64,000 nucleotides of DNA from the NCBI GenBank assembly GCA_037974335.1, contig CM075761.1, forward strand, positions 12,637,543 through 12,701,542, read 5' to 3'. A program made the position numbers and the translations under genes. The stretch is from Prionace glauca (lineage: Eukaryota; Chordata; Chondrichthyes; Carcharhiniformes; Carcharhinidae). A model generated the notes under the pieces. It made no database searches and was not told the DNA's origin. It saw only the letters and a list, made by a program, of their open reading frames with translations. Of this stretch, positions 1 to 9,744 are shown piece by piece. The first letter of the stretch is position 1; each line of letters opens with the position of its first letter.

Positions 1-1074
1 AAACTTTCTAATGCACTACCTGAGCCCTCAAGCCTCATCCGAACATAAGCCTCCTTTTTCTTCCTAACCAACGAATCAACTTTTTTGGTGCACCACGGTT
101 CCCTGGGCCTACCAAATCCTCCTTGCCTGACAGGGATATACTTATCACAGACCCGCAATAGCTGCTCCTTGAAAAATCTCCACATCTCGGATGTTCCCAG
201 TCCCTGTAATCTCCCATTCCAACCAATGCTTCCTAATTCTCTCCTAATAGCCTCATAATTACCCTTCCCCCAGCTGAAACTACTGACCCGAGCTTCATGC
301 CTATCCCTTTCCATCACTAAGGTGAACGTAATCGAATTGTGATCACTATCCCCAAACTGTACACCAACTTCCAAGTCTAGCACCTGGTCTGGCTCATTAC
401 CGAGCACCAAATCCAATATAGCCTCACCTCTCGTCGGCCTATCTACATACTGAGTCAAAAAACCTTCTTGCACACTTTGAACAAAAACTGACCCCTCTAA
501 CGAGCCAGAGCTGTAGCAATTCCAATCTACATGAGTAAAGTTAAAGTCCCCCATAACAATTACCCTATTACTTTCACTCCTAACAAGGATCGTCTCCGCA
601 ATCCTTTCCTCAACCTCTCTAGAACTTTTTGGAGGTCTATAAAAGACTCCCAACAGGGTGACCTCTCCTCTCCTATTTCTAATCTCCGCCCATACTACCT
701 CAACAGACAAGTCCTCATCAAAGTTCCTCTCTGACACTGAGATACAGTCCTTGACCAGTAATGCTACCCCACCCCCCCTTCTACCTCCTTGTCGACTCCG
801 ATTAAAGCATTTGTACCCCGGGACCTGCAACATCCATTCCTGACCCTGCTCTATCCAAGTCTCTGAAATGGCCCCAACATCGAAGTCCCAGGTACTGGTC
901 CACGCTGCAAGTTCATCCACCTTATTGCGAATACTCCTCGCATTAAAATATACACATTTCAAACCACATTCCAAACCCTGTTCCGCCCCTCCCCCGCAAT
1001 GCCGTGCATTGCAGTCCCCATCTACGCCCCCCTCACTTTCACCCCCTCTACTCAGGATCCCACCCCCCCTCTGA
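1..1074 (-). CDS. CR1 LINE ORF2, N-terminal endonuclease part (partial)
   Basis: Minus-strand translation gives an apurinic-like endonuclease: KCVYFNARSIRNKVDEL, then AISETWIEQGQ (catalytic Glu block), LLGVFYRPP, VIVMGDFNFTHVDW (Asp/Asn block), QYVDRPTRGEAILDLVL and GDSDHNSITF (Asp-His block). It is followed by the PREPW linker seen between endonuclease and RT in the other copies here. In the stretches I translated I met no stop, and the frame runs off the left edge. The RT half lies outside the window. The 5' limit of the frame is approximate, because the start codon of this ORF2 is not clear. Confidence 0.75.
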
Positions 1075-1075
1075 A

Positions 1076-1999
1076 TCATTTTAAACCACTCCGCATAACC
1101 TTAACAAATTTACCTCCCAGGATATTTGTTCCCCTTTGGTTCAGGTGAATCCCATCCCTCTGATAAAGGTCCCACCTTCCCCAGAACGAGCCCCAATTGT
1201 TCAAGTACTTAAACCACTCCCTCCTGCATCATACCCTCAGCCACGAGTTCAAGCTTTCCCTCCCTCTATTCCTCTCTAAACTATCCCGTGGCACAGGCAA
1301 GAGTCCAGAGATAACCACTCTGTCTGTCTTGGCCTTTAGCTTCCACCCCAACTCCATGAATCTCTGCTTAATGTCCCCTTCCCTTAGCCTTCCTATATCA
1401 TGCGTCCCCACATGAATAATAACTTGGGGTTGATCTCCCTCTCCCCTGAGAGTCTTGAATATCCTCTCTGAGACATCCTGGACCCCAGCCCCTGGTAGGC
1501 AACACACCAGCCCTGAGTTCCTATCATTATTACCGACTCTCCTATCCGTCCCTTTAACGGTTGAGTCCCCAATGACAAGACCTAATCTTTGGCTACCCCT
1601 AACCACCTGAGCTTTTACAGTAGGCTCATCCCCAGAGACCTGCTCCCTTTGGCTATCCCCAGTTGATCCCTCCTCAACTGTAGCCTCCAGGACCGAAAAC
1701 CTATTTTGGAGGGGAACAGCCCCAGGGGATTTTCCCCCCACTTGCTTCTTTCCCCTCCTCTTGGCAGTGACCCAAGACTGGTTTCTAGGAGTGACTAACT
1801 CCCTATAACTCCTATCAATGTCCACCTCTGCATCCCGAATTTTGCGGAGCTCCTCTACTTCCACCTCCAACTCCTTTACACGCTCCTCCAGAAGCTTCAT
1901 TCTAACGCACTTCCTACAAGTAAAATCCCCTGTAACACTACTGGAGTCCCTCACCACATACATCCCACAGGAGATGCAGCACACTGCCTGAACTGCCAC
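1076..1999 (-). pseudogene. CR1 LINE ORF1 (zinc-finger-like, coiled coil, SGNH esterase), one premature stop
   Basis: The open part (1229-1999, 256 residues) begins MAVQAVCCISCGMYVV and has paired CxxC motifs in the first 35 residues. A charged heptad-like stretch (LLEERVKELEVEVEELRK) follows, probably a coiled coil. The second half is an SGNH-hydrolase-like domain with LVIGDST (GDS nucleophile box) and HVGTHDIG (GTND-like box). This layout is known for CR1-clade ORF1. The frame stops after LNSWLRV at a TGA where the copy at 36.5 kb reads TGG (Trp). After that codon the same frame continues to DGIHLNQRG, the expected catalytic Asp/His block, and ends near 1076. So this copy has a single nonsense change in the last part of the domain. 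The protein would act in LINE ribonucleoprotein formation. Confidence 0.8.
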
Positions 2000-2154
2000 C
2001 CCTGAAACAGTTGCCAGCAGAAAAAATAAAAATATTAAAAAGAAAACTTACCCACACTTATAATTTAGGTTAGAGGAGGTGGGAGGGTGGGATTCTCTAC
2101 CAGTGTAGAGAATCGGGTATCCTCTCTACGCTAATTTATAGGATTAGGGGCCCA

Positions 2155-2581
2155 GAAAAAAAAAACTACAACTACCGGCAAGCGTCTTAGTGACGACTTC
2201 CGGTTTTAACTAATTTTTAAAAAACCGCCAAAAACTCGCAACTTTAAAAACTAAAATAAAAGTTAGCCAAAGAAACAGAAAAATGTACCCGTTGCTGCCT
2301 CCTCTGATATCCAAAAATCGCTGCCTCTCGACTTTACTCGCCAGAAACAATGAGGCCGATTCACGGAGGTAGGTGCTTATAAACCCCCCAAAAAAAACTA
2401 CAACTACCGGCAAGCGTCTTAGTGACGACTTCCGGTTTTAACTAATTAAAAAAAAACGCCAAAAAATCGCAACTTTAAAAACTAAAATAAAAGTTAGCCA
2501 AAGAAACAGAAAAATGTACCCGTTGCTGCCTCCTCTGATATCCAAAAATCGCTGCCTCTCGACTTTGCTCGCCAGAAACAA
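2155..2581 (-). repeat. Tandem 5' leader units of the CR1-A LINE
   Basis: About 1.8 copies of a roughly 235-bp unit lie head to tail. The block beginning ACTACAACTACCGGCAAGCG occurs near 2164 and again near 2398. Each copy runs on through the same CGTCTTAGTGACGACTTCCGG stretch to CTCGCCAGAAACAAT. The two units differ at few positions. Position and orientation (just upstream of ORF1 on the minus strand) suggest promoter monomers of the LINE; that role is inferred. Confidence 0.8.
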
Positions 2582-2825
2582 TCTTCATGAAATAAACTGT
2601 GGTGGTATGAGGCTCGGGTTGGATACGTTGGATTGGGAAACGTTCCCTTAAGGTGGAAAAACAATGATAAGTATTCGAAGGGTGGAAGAGATAAATTGCA
2701 ATGGTGCTTTGTTCCTGTCTGAAGCAAAAGTAAAACGGGATAAGTGGCCAAACCACACCTTACAAGTGAAATTAGCGATAATATTAGATACACTAATTGA
2801 GCATAGACATTGGCCAGACCAGAAA
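2578..2825. repeat. About 245-bp repeat, near-identical to 57821-58066
   Basis: From CAATCTTCAT to TTGGCCAGACCA this stretch matches 57821-58066 in the same orientation, with only about four differences that I can see. The sequence outside those limits differs. I recognise no protein or known repeat consensus. The left limit coincides with the 5' end of the CR1-A LINE; the other copy lies in the last intron of the Ig-like receptor gene. Confidence 0.8.
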
Positions 2826-3039
2826 AAAATTCTTGGTACTCATTGTCTGTATACTGTCCAAGATGCAATACTTTTCAATGCATATTAATTTATGAGCTAA
2901 TAATAAATCAAATCAAAACACTCGTTCACACAGTGCGGGTCAGCATTCTGGTCACTAAAACGCTATACAAAGCATTATGCCTTTGGAACTGAGACGGATA
3001 GATTTATGTTCGTGACTGGATAAAGAAATAATCAATGTC

Positions 3040-3049
3040 GGTGTGTGTG

Positions 3050-3101
<52 letters not shown>

Positions 3102-3137
3102 TGTGTGTGAGTGTGTGTGTGTTTGTGTGTGTGTGTT
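3040..3137. repeat. (TG)n microsatellite
   Basis: About 98 bp of TG dinucleotides with a few TTTG and GAG interruptions. Confidence 0.97.
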
Positions 3138-3175
3138 GATTTACCCGTCAACCATGAACTGATTGAATAGAATGG

Positions 3176-3287
3176 TGATGTGGAGATGCCGGCGTTGGAC
3201 TGGGATAAAGATATTAAGAAGTCTCACAACACCAGGTTACAGTCCAAGGGTTGGACTTGAACCTGGTGTGTGAGACTTCTTACTGAG
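3176..3287. mobile_element. Short hairpin remnant of a Penelope-like element
   Basis: It begins GATGTGGAGATGCCGGCG and contains inverted arms: AGTCTCACAACACCAGGTTA is answered by TGAACCTGGTGTGTGAGACT. The same end sequence and arm motif occur in the larger element at 25354-26686 and in 21886-22036, so this is a terminal-repeat-only copy of that family. Confidence 0.6.
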
Positions 3288-3289
3288 TA

Positions 3290-4465
3290 GAATAGTGCCA
3301 GGGAAAAGGGGGGACTCAATGGTGTGGATTGCACTAACAGATCTCCTTTCATCCACAGACGCTTTACGCTCGCCTGGTCTTTAACGAGGATCCACAACTC
3401 TAACTCCAGAAGAAAGAGAAAGAACTCACCCTGTGTTTTCTGGATGTCGACTATTGTGGAAACATTCCTCTTGTTGCACGGGAAACTCCGAAAGTGCAGC
3501 CAGTGGCGGATTGGCGGCTCAATATTATGTTGGCCCCAAAGCGGAAGATGAACTTTGTCTTAATTTGCGCCATTTTAAGACGGAATATGGCAATTTCACC
3601 TCTCCATGCTTCTAATTTCTCATGTAGATTTTACAATTCTATTCTGCATTTCCTACCGTTATTGTGCAAGAGACAATTCAAAATGTATCTTTGCCCTAGT
3701 TACCTAAACACTGAAAGAGGTTTTGAATACCAAATGTAAGCCGCGCGATTCCGGTTTCTATAAGGGTTTCGAACAAATATGTTTCCGTTGGATATTCAAC
3801 GAATTTACAGAGACATTTTTAGGGTGAGTGTGTGTGTGTTGGACGTGGGACTAAGGGCTGAACAGGCATGTTAGCAACTGGTTTGGGGTATCGACTGCAT
3901 GAATCTGAAATCTGCAGGATTAAATGTGTCCCGAGCCTTAATTGGATGTACCCCAGTGTTGGACATTTAATTGAACATTGTTACTTAACCCTGAAGGGAC
4001 ATTATCTGCAATCCATATTCCCGTTTAATAATACGGGGAAGTGGATTTTATAGACTCGATGCTTAGAACCGTCGTCATTTCCAGTCCAGTAAGAGGCCAT
4101 TCTGCCCGTCAAGCCAATGTCATTTGTTTAACTGACATTTTAGTCTAAAGTCTCAGCTTTTTCCCAAATGCGCTTGAGAATTATTCCTCTTTCACCAAAC
4201 CACCCTTTTAAAGGTGTTTTTATTTTGATTTAATTCTCAATAAATGTCCCCACCTTGATGCCGAGACTAGTGGCAGTATCGCTAGACTCATAATTCAGCA
4301 AGTTAGCTAATGTGGAGTTGGGTTTGTATCCCACCGCGGCAGATTGTTAAATTTGTATTATTGTTTTTTTTTAATCTCTGCCATTAAGAATCTACTGTTG
4401 ACCATTGGCGATTGTCGAAAAATCATAACTGGTTCACTTATATTCATCACAGAATGAAAAATGCC
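3290..4465. other. No gene recognised
   Basis: Unique-looking sequence. Short open frames occur but have no domain signature, no consistent splice context and no repeat I recognise. Confidence 0.6.
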
Positions 4466-4469
4466 TCCT

Positions 4470-4606
4470 TAACTGGTCTGGCCAACATGTGACTTCAGAG
4501 CCACTGCAATGGGAGTAATTATCAACGGCCTTCCAATGGCAAGTCGGAATGGGCAATAAATACTGGCCAACCAACGATGGCCATGCCTCAGGAATGAATA
4601 AATAAT
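4470..4606 (+). repeat. 3' tail of an old dispersed LINE-like repeat (family F)
   Basis: GGGCAATAAATACTGGCC followed by GGAATGAATAAATAA resembles the end of the longer copy at 29640-30300 (GGGCAATAAATGCTCGCC). Strongly diverged. Confidence 0.5.
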
Positions 4607-4850
4607 ATCCATATATCTTGAAACGTAACCCATTGGTTTTAACGGCAAGAAGTTCGCTGGCGAACTTTGCAAACATCAATTCTTCAGTCAAGTTAGAAGA
4701 TTAGGCAAAAGAATGAGTAAATTCCAGATCATTTTTCACTGAGATGATACGAATTATCCCCATGATATTTCTAATATTATAACTGTTGAGAATCTGGAAT
4801 GTTGCGTGGTGATTTTTGGACATATTGGTAATTGCTAGTTTAGAACATAG

Positions 4851-5277
4851 AACATAGGACACTACAGCACAAACAGGCCCTTCGGCCCACGAGTTGCGCC
4901 GATCACATCAACACCTACCAATCCATAGACCTATCTATAACCCCCAATCCCATTAAATCCCATATACTCACCCAGAAGTCTTTTAAAACACCCCAGCGAG
5001 TTCGCCTCCACCATCACTGACGGGAGCCGATTCCATTCACTCACCACCCTCAGAGTGAAAAACCTTTCCCTAAAATCTCCTCTGTACTTGCTTCCCAGCA
5101 CCTTAAACCTGTGTCCTCTCGTAGCGACCATTTCAACCCGGAGAAATAGCCTCTGAGAGTCCACCCTATGTATTCCTCTCAACATTTTATAATCCTCTAT
5201 CAGGTCGCCTCTCAACCTTCGTCTCTCCAGGGAGAAGAGACCGTGCTCCCTCAACCTATCTTCATAAGGCATGCCTT
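4851..5277 (-). mobile_element. CR1-B LINE, 3' fragment
   Basis: The plus strand starts with AGAACATAGAACATAGGACAC, the complement of the TTCTATG tail. Minus-strand translation 5272-4931 gives the RT C-terminus: LFSLERRRLRGDLIEDYKML, then RVVSEWNRLPS and YMGFNGIGGYR stop. It is 5' truncated and moderately diverged from the intact copies. Confidence 0.9.
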
Positions 5278-5427
5278 AGTTTCTGAAATAATGTAGAATT
5301 TTGGATAATTTCTGATACCAATGTGTCGACACACTGTCAAATTAACATCGCTTTACATTGGTCCAAACAAATCATTCTGCACAGAGATTGTAAATTGTTT
5401 TTGGAGCCATTTGCGACATTGCACATA

Positions 5428-5972
5428 ATCACAGAATTATAAAATACAGAAGCGGCCCTTCGGTCCATCAACTCTGCACCATGTCCTGAAAGCCACATAA
5501 TCCCATCTACCAGCAATTGGCTCATAGCCTTGAATGAAATGACGTGCCAAGGGGCTTACGCAGATACTTCTCAAAGGATGTGAGGCAACACTCATCTACC
5601 ACCCCCCCCCCACACCCCTAGACAACGCATTCCAGACCGTCACCACCCTCCGAGCAAAATATTTTTCCTCACATCCCCCATAAACATCCCCTCGTGACTC
5701 ACCTAGGGAGAATGGCCTTTCCTTATCCCCCCTGTCCCTTTCCTACATCATCTTGTACACTTCAATCAGGTCCACCCTCAGTCTTCTCTGCTCCAACGAA
5801 AACGATCTAAGCCTCTGTAACTTATGTGTTCCATCCCAGGCAGCATACTGGTGAATTTCCTCTGCACTCCCTCCAGTGCAATCACATTCTTCCTATAATG
5901 TGGAGAGCAAAGCTGCACATAGTTCTCTAGCTGTGGCCTCACCAAATTTCTATGTGACACCAACATAACTTC
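5428..5972 (-). mobile_element. Old CR1/L2-like LINE 3' fragment
   Basis: Minus-strand translation of 5966-5778 keeps RT C-terminal blocks (LVRPQLENYVQLCSPHYRK, then ALEGVQRKFTSMLPGMEH). The 3' side carries the CGGTCCATCAACTCTGCACC end common to several repeats here. It is heavily decayed. Confidence 0.7.
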
Positions 5973-6720
5973 CCTAGGGAAGGTAAGAAATGGGAAAGAA
6001 GTATGTGTTCAAGACAGTTCATCCATCCCATGAGGATTTGAGCTCCTCGTCCTCCAGGGCAACTGTTTCTGGAGGAATGCAGTGGTTCCATTCAATTATT
6101 CCCCCAATTCACTGAATCCATAGAAACAATTTCAAGGCCGTTCACTTCCTGGGTGATCGGCTCCTGGCATCAGTCCTAAATTTGCCTTGGAATAAGTTCC
6201 AGCTACAGTAATCAGCAGATTCTTCATTCCAAGCTTTTTTTTTATTATTAAATTCAATTCCACCATCTGCCGTAGTGGGATTTGCACTTGGGTTCCCAGG
6301 ACATTAGCTGTATTTTTTTGAAAATTAGCTGAAAATACCATTCAGCCATTAGCTCCCCATATGGTAGGCGTTTAGTGTGAAGGATAAATACCAGCCTGAA
6401 GAAAATTGTTCATGCTCCATTGATTAAGAGGATAATTATACCACAGGCATATAGAGATTGAAACAGACACTGGGTGAAAGAATAACTGAAAAGTTCACTC
6501 CTCATTCTAGTTATTCTATTTCTGACAACTTCTGGTTGGAAACAGAAAGAAAAAAAATGAATCCAACGCAACACTCAACATTGGTGGGTTATCCCCTTGT
6601 GCTCAGGTGAATAACACAGCCAGTAGTGTTCTTTGTTCTTTGTATGTCGAGATATGGGTAAACAGCCAGACATTTTCTCCATACAAAGAGTGATCAACAA
6701 GTAAAATAAGCTTGAAGATA
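5973..6720. other. No gene recognised
   Basis: AT-rich sequence with a poly-T/A stretch near 6236-6250. No domain, splice structure or repeat consensus was recognised. Confidence 0.5.
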
Positions 6721-6724
6721 GAGT

Positions 6725-7077
6725 AATAGATTCAAAACACTGAAAGCACTTAAGAAACTAAGATTTGCTAGAATGCTACCAGGACTTGATGGATTGAGGT
6801 ACAAGGAGAGGTTGGATAGACTGGAACTTTTTTTCTCTGGAGCGTAGGAGGTTCAGGGGTGATCTTACAGAGGTCTATAAAATAATGAGGGGTACAGATC
6901 AGCTAGATAGTCAATATCTTTTCCGCAAAGATAGGAGAGTCTAAAACTAGAATGTGGAATGCCATAAACAGAGACAAGGGTCATGGGTGGAGGGGGGACT
7001 CATAATTTTAAAATGGCGGCGCGGGCTTGTTGGGCCGAAGGGCCTGTTTCCCGGGCTGTTTTGTTCTTTGTTAGTGC
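6725..7077 (+). mobile_element. Old CR1-like LINE 3' fragment (TTCTTTG tail)
   Basis: The plus strand retains decayed ATGCTACCAGGACTTGATGG and GGTGATCTTACAGAGGTCTA blocks of the RT C-terminus. It ends with TTGGGCCGAAGGGCCTGTTT and a TTCTTTG-type tail. Confidence 0.7.
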
Positions 7078-7114
7078 TGTTGATTTCAGCAACCAATCCA
7101 TGCTGCCCAACAAA

Positions 7115-7420
7115 GGGTGGTAGCGAGTCACAGTGGTTAGCACCGCTGCCTCACAGAGCCAGAGAACTAGTTTTTTCACTAGTGCCGCTATCTGCGTAGA
7201 GTCTGCACGTTCTCCCCGTGTCTGTACCAGTGTCCTCAGGGTGCTCCGGTTTCCTCCCACAATCCAAAAGATGTGCAGTTTAGGTGAATTGGCCATGCAA
7301 AATTCTTCCTAAGTGTAGTCGAACAGGCGCCAGAATGTGGCAACATGGAGATTTTCGGAGTAAGTCCATTGCAGTGTGAATGCAGCCTACTTGTGACTAA
7401 TACAGAAACAAGTAAACTTT
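7115..7420 (+). mobile_element. tRNA-derived SINE (HE1/V-SINE-like), decayed
   Basis: An A-box-like AGTCACAGTGGTTAGCACC is followed by the conserved GGGTGCTCCGGTTTCCTCCC core and ATGTGCAGTTTAGGTGAATTGG. It ends with TTGCAGTGTGAATGCAGCCT and ACTTGTGACTAATA. The promoter region is diverged compared with the copy at 44154. Confidence 0.75.
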
Positions 7421-7724
7421 CCCTTTCCTCCACAGCTTGAATCAGTCTGAAGCTGTGAGGTGTTGTCTTTGTGGGTGAGATGTGGGTGGGCTCCTGGACT
7501 GTAAACAGGAAACGCTGAGACAAAATAGCTGAATTTTCCAGTTCTTAACCACTGCAGGTAGCCTCTGCAAAACGTGCATTCCCCACGATGTTTTCTGGCC
7601 CTCGGGTGCCTGGTACAGAGTTACCCGAGAGAAAAGCTGGGATATGTAGAACACCAAAAAGACACGCGATCCCAGGTGCCCGAGGCACCTCCTTTAATAT
7701 TCAGGTCACCCTCACTTAGAATGG

Positions 7725-7952
7725 TAAGATGTCAGAGGTCGGTCCTTTACTCAGAGGGTAGTAAGGGTGTGGAATGTCCTGCCTGCAGCAGTTGTGCACT
7801 CGCCAACTTTAAGGGCGTTCAAATGGTCAGTGGATAGGCATATGGACTAGCTTAGGTTAGAGGGTCATTAGATTGGTTCCACTGGTCGGCGCAACATTGA
7901 GGGCCGAAGGGCCTGTACTGCGCTGCAATGTTCTATGTTCTATGGTGTCTTT
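7725..7952 (+). mobile_element. CR1-A-like LINE 3' fragment
   Basis: Decayed end of RT (GGTGTGGAATGTCCTGCC), then ACTGGTCGGCGCAACATTGA, GGGCCGAAGGGCCTG and the tail TTCTATGTTCTATG. Confidence 0.8.
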
Positions 7953-8014
7953 GCATGGTGAGCACCATTGAGAATGCAGACAGTTTCAAGTTTATATTTT
8001 GTATAACTGAGCTT

Positions 8015-8830
8015 TTTGATTTGATTGCAGTTATTATTGTAACACGTATTGGATGCAGAGAAAAGTATTGCTCCTTGCGCGCGATACAGAGAAGCACACT
8101 GTTCATAGAGTACACAGGGGAGACGGAATGGAGACAGTGCGGAATGTGGCGTCACAGCCAGAGCTAGGTTGTACAGATAGATTAACTTAATGCGAGGTGG
8201 ATCCATTCAAAAGTCTGACGGCAGCAGGGAACAAACTGTGTTTCACTCGTTTGATACATAACATCAGGCATCTTTCTCCTGGCAGAGGAAGTGGAAGGGG
8301 TGCGTGGGTCCTTAGTTATGTTTGCTGCTTGTCCCAGACGGAAGTGCAGAGGGAGTCCAAGGATGGGAGTCCGCCTGTCGAAATAGAGCCAGGCTTCCTT
8401 CACAACACTTTGCAGCTTATTGTGGTTTGGGCAGAATAGGAGCCCATACCAACCTGTGATACATCCGGAAAGGATGCTTTCTGTGGTGCATCTGTGAACT
8501 TGGTGAGAGTTGTCGCTGAAATGCCAAGTTTCCTTCGTCTCCTGGGGAAGTAGAAGGGTTGGTGTGTTTTGTTAACAATTGCTTCGGCATAGGGGAACCA
8601 GGACAGGTCTTTGTGATCTGAACACCAGGAAATGTGAAGCTCTCGACCATTTCCGCTTCACCCCCATTTGTAAAGACAAGGGTTTTGTCCTCCATTATGC
8701 TTCCTGAAGTCGATGACTAACTCTTTCATTCTGTTGACACTGAGGGAGAGATTATCATTGCTGCACCTGTTCACCAGACTCTTTATGTCTTTCTCCTACT
8801 TTTAACCTCATGCCGAAGGAGTGAATTATT
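8015..8830 (+). repeat. Dispersed repeat, family G, long copy
   Basis: Begins TTTGATTTGATTGCAGTTATT and runs through AAAAGTATTGCTCCTTGCGC, GCACACTGTTCATAGAG and CCATTCAAAAGTCTGACGGCAGCAG. The first 370 bp are shared with 58140-58390, so it is a mobile repeat and not a gene. I recognise no protein in it. Confidence 0.65.
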
Positions 8831-9184
8831 TACATAATGAATCACATGTCAATGTTCTTCAAACTATTGAAACAAAAGCTCCGTGTCTACTCACCTGGAT
8901 TTAAAGTATGCCATGCTCGCTGTGAGCAGGAAAGCCAGGGATAGGGGGCACTTGGGCCATATTTCTCCCTCAAGCAACATCACTAAAGTCAATGTCTGGA
9001 TAGGAAGATACAAATGAGTAGGCCATCACCCCTTCGGGCCTGCTCACCCAGGCAATCATATTTGGCTGATGGAATTGTAAATTCTACCTAGATTCCCGCC
9101 AATTATCAAAAATCCATCCATCCTACCTTGAATTTGTTTTTAAAAGCATGCAAAGTCTAGTTTCTGCCGGTTTCCTCACTCCCT
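8831..9184. other. No gene recognised
   Basis: Short stretch between repeat G and the CT tract. A piece near 9015-9135 (GGCCATCACCCCTTCGGGCC) looks like a decayed minus-strand LINE/SINE end, but too little is left to name it. Confidence 0.4.
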
Positions 9185-9655
9185 GTGTCTATCTATCTGT
9201 CTATTTTATTCTCTGTCTTTCTCTCTTTCTCTCGGTCTCTCTATCTATCGCTTTTCCACCCTTCTGCTCTCTCTCTTTCTGTCTCTCTCTGGCCCTTTCA
9301 CTGTCTTTCTCTGTTTATCTCGCTGTTTCACTATCTCTCTTTCCTTCTGTTCCCCACTTTATCTCTCTCTCTACCTCCCTATTTCTTTCTCTATCTCACT
9401 GTCTCTCGTTCTGTCGTTGTCTCTCTCTCTCTCATTATCTTTCTTTCTGCCTCTCTCACTCTATCACTTTCTCTCTCTCTTGCTCCCGCTCTCTGTGTCT
9501 GTCTCTCTCAACTCTGTCTCTCTCTGCCTCTTCTTTCTCTCTCTCCCTCACTCTCCCTCTCTCTCTCTCAGTCTCTATCTCTCTCTCTCTGTCCCTTTCT
9601 CTCTCGCTCGCTCTCTGTCCTCTCTTACCATTTCTGTCTCACTGTCTTTCTTTAA
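9185..9655. repeat. CT-rich microsatellite tract, about 470 bp
   Basis: Imperfect (TCTC)n/(TCTG)n pyrimidine tract. Three overlapping open frames read only Ser/Leu/Phe-rich low-complexity protein, which is a by-product of the repeat and not a gene. Confidence 0.95.
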
Positions 9656-9744
9656 CTAAACATTAATTTGTTTTGCTGCGACAGCAACAGATTTAGAGAA
9701 ATAGAAATATCTACTGGGAAAAAGACCATAAGCTCTGAATGACA

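Larger units (their letters stand above)
1..2581 (-). mobile_element. CR1-type LINE, subfamily A, 5' half (runs off left edge)
   Basis: Read on the minus strand this is, in order, a tandemly repeated 5' leader, ORF1 and the endonuclease part of ORF2. The element continues past the left edge of the window. Its ORF2 resembles the subfamily A copies at 31.2-32.9 kb and 34.0-35.9 kb in style but overlaps them little, so the subfamily link rests on my reading of family resemblance. It is the only copy in the window that keeps an apparent 5' end. Confidence 0.85.

Noticed and set aside
2475-2868. Minus-strand frames of 93 and 124 residues shared with 57645-58155
   Set aside because: They are open in both copies of the 245-bp repeat but show no domain, and the frames run out of the repeat into unrelated sequence at both sites. 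Treated as repeat, not gene.
4434-4691. 85-residue minus-strand frame
   Set aside because: It spans the tail of a dispersed repeat and has no protein signature.
9148-9666. Three overlapping Ser/Leu-rich open frames
   Set aside because: They are translations of a CT-rich microsatellite with no start context or domain.
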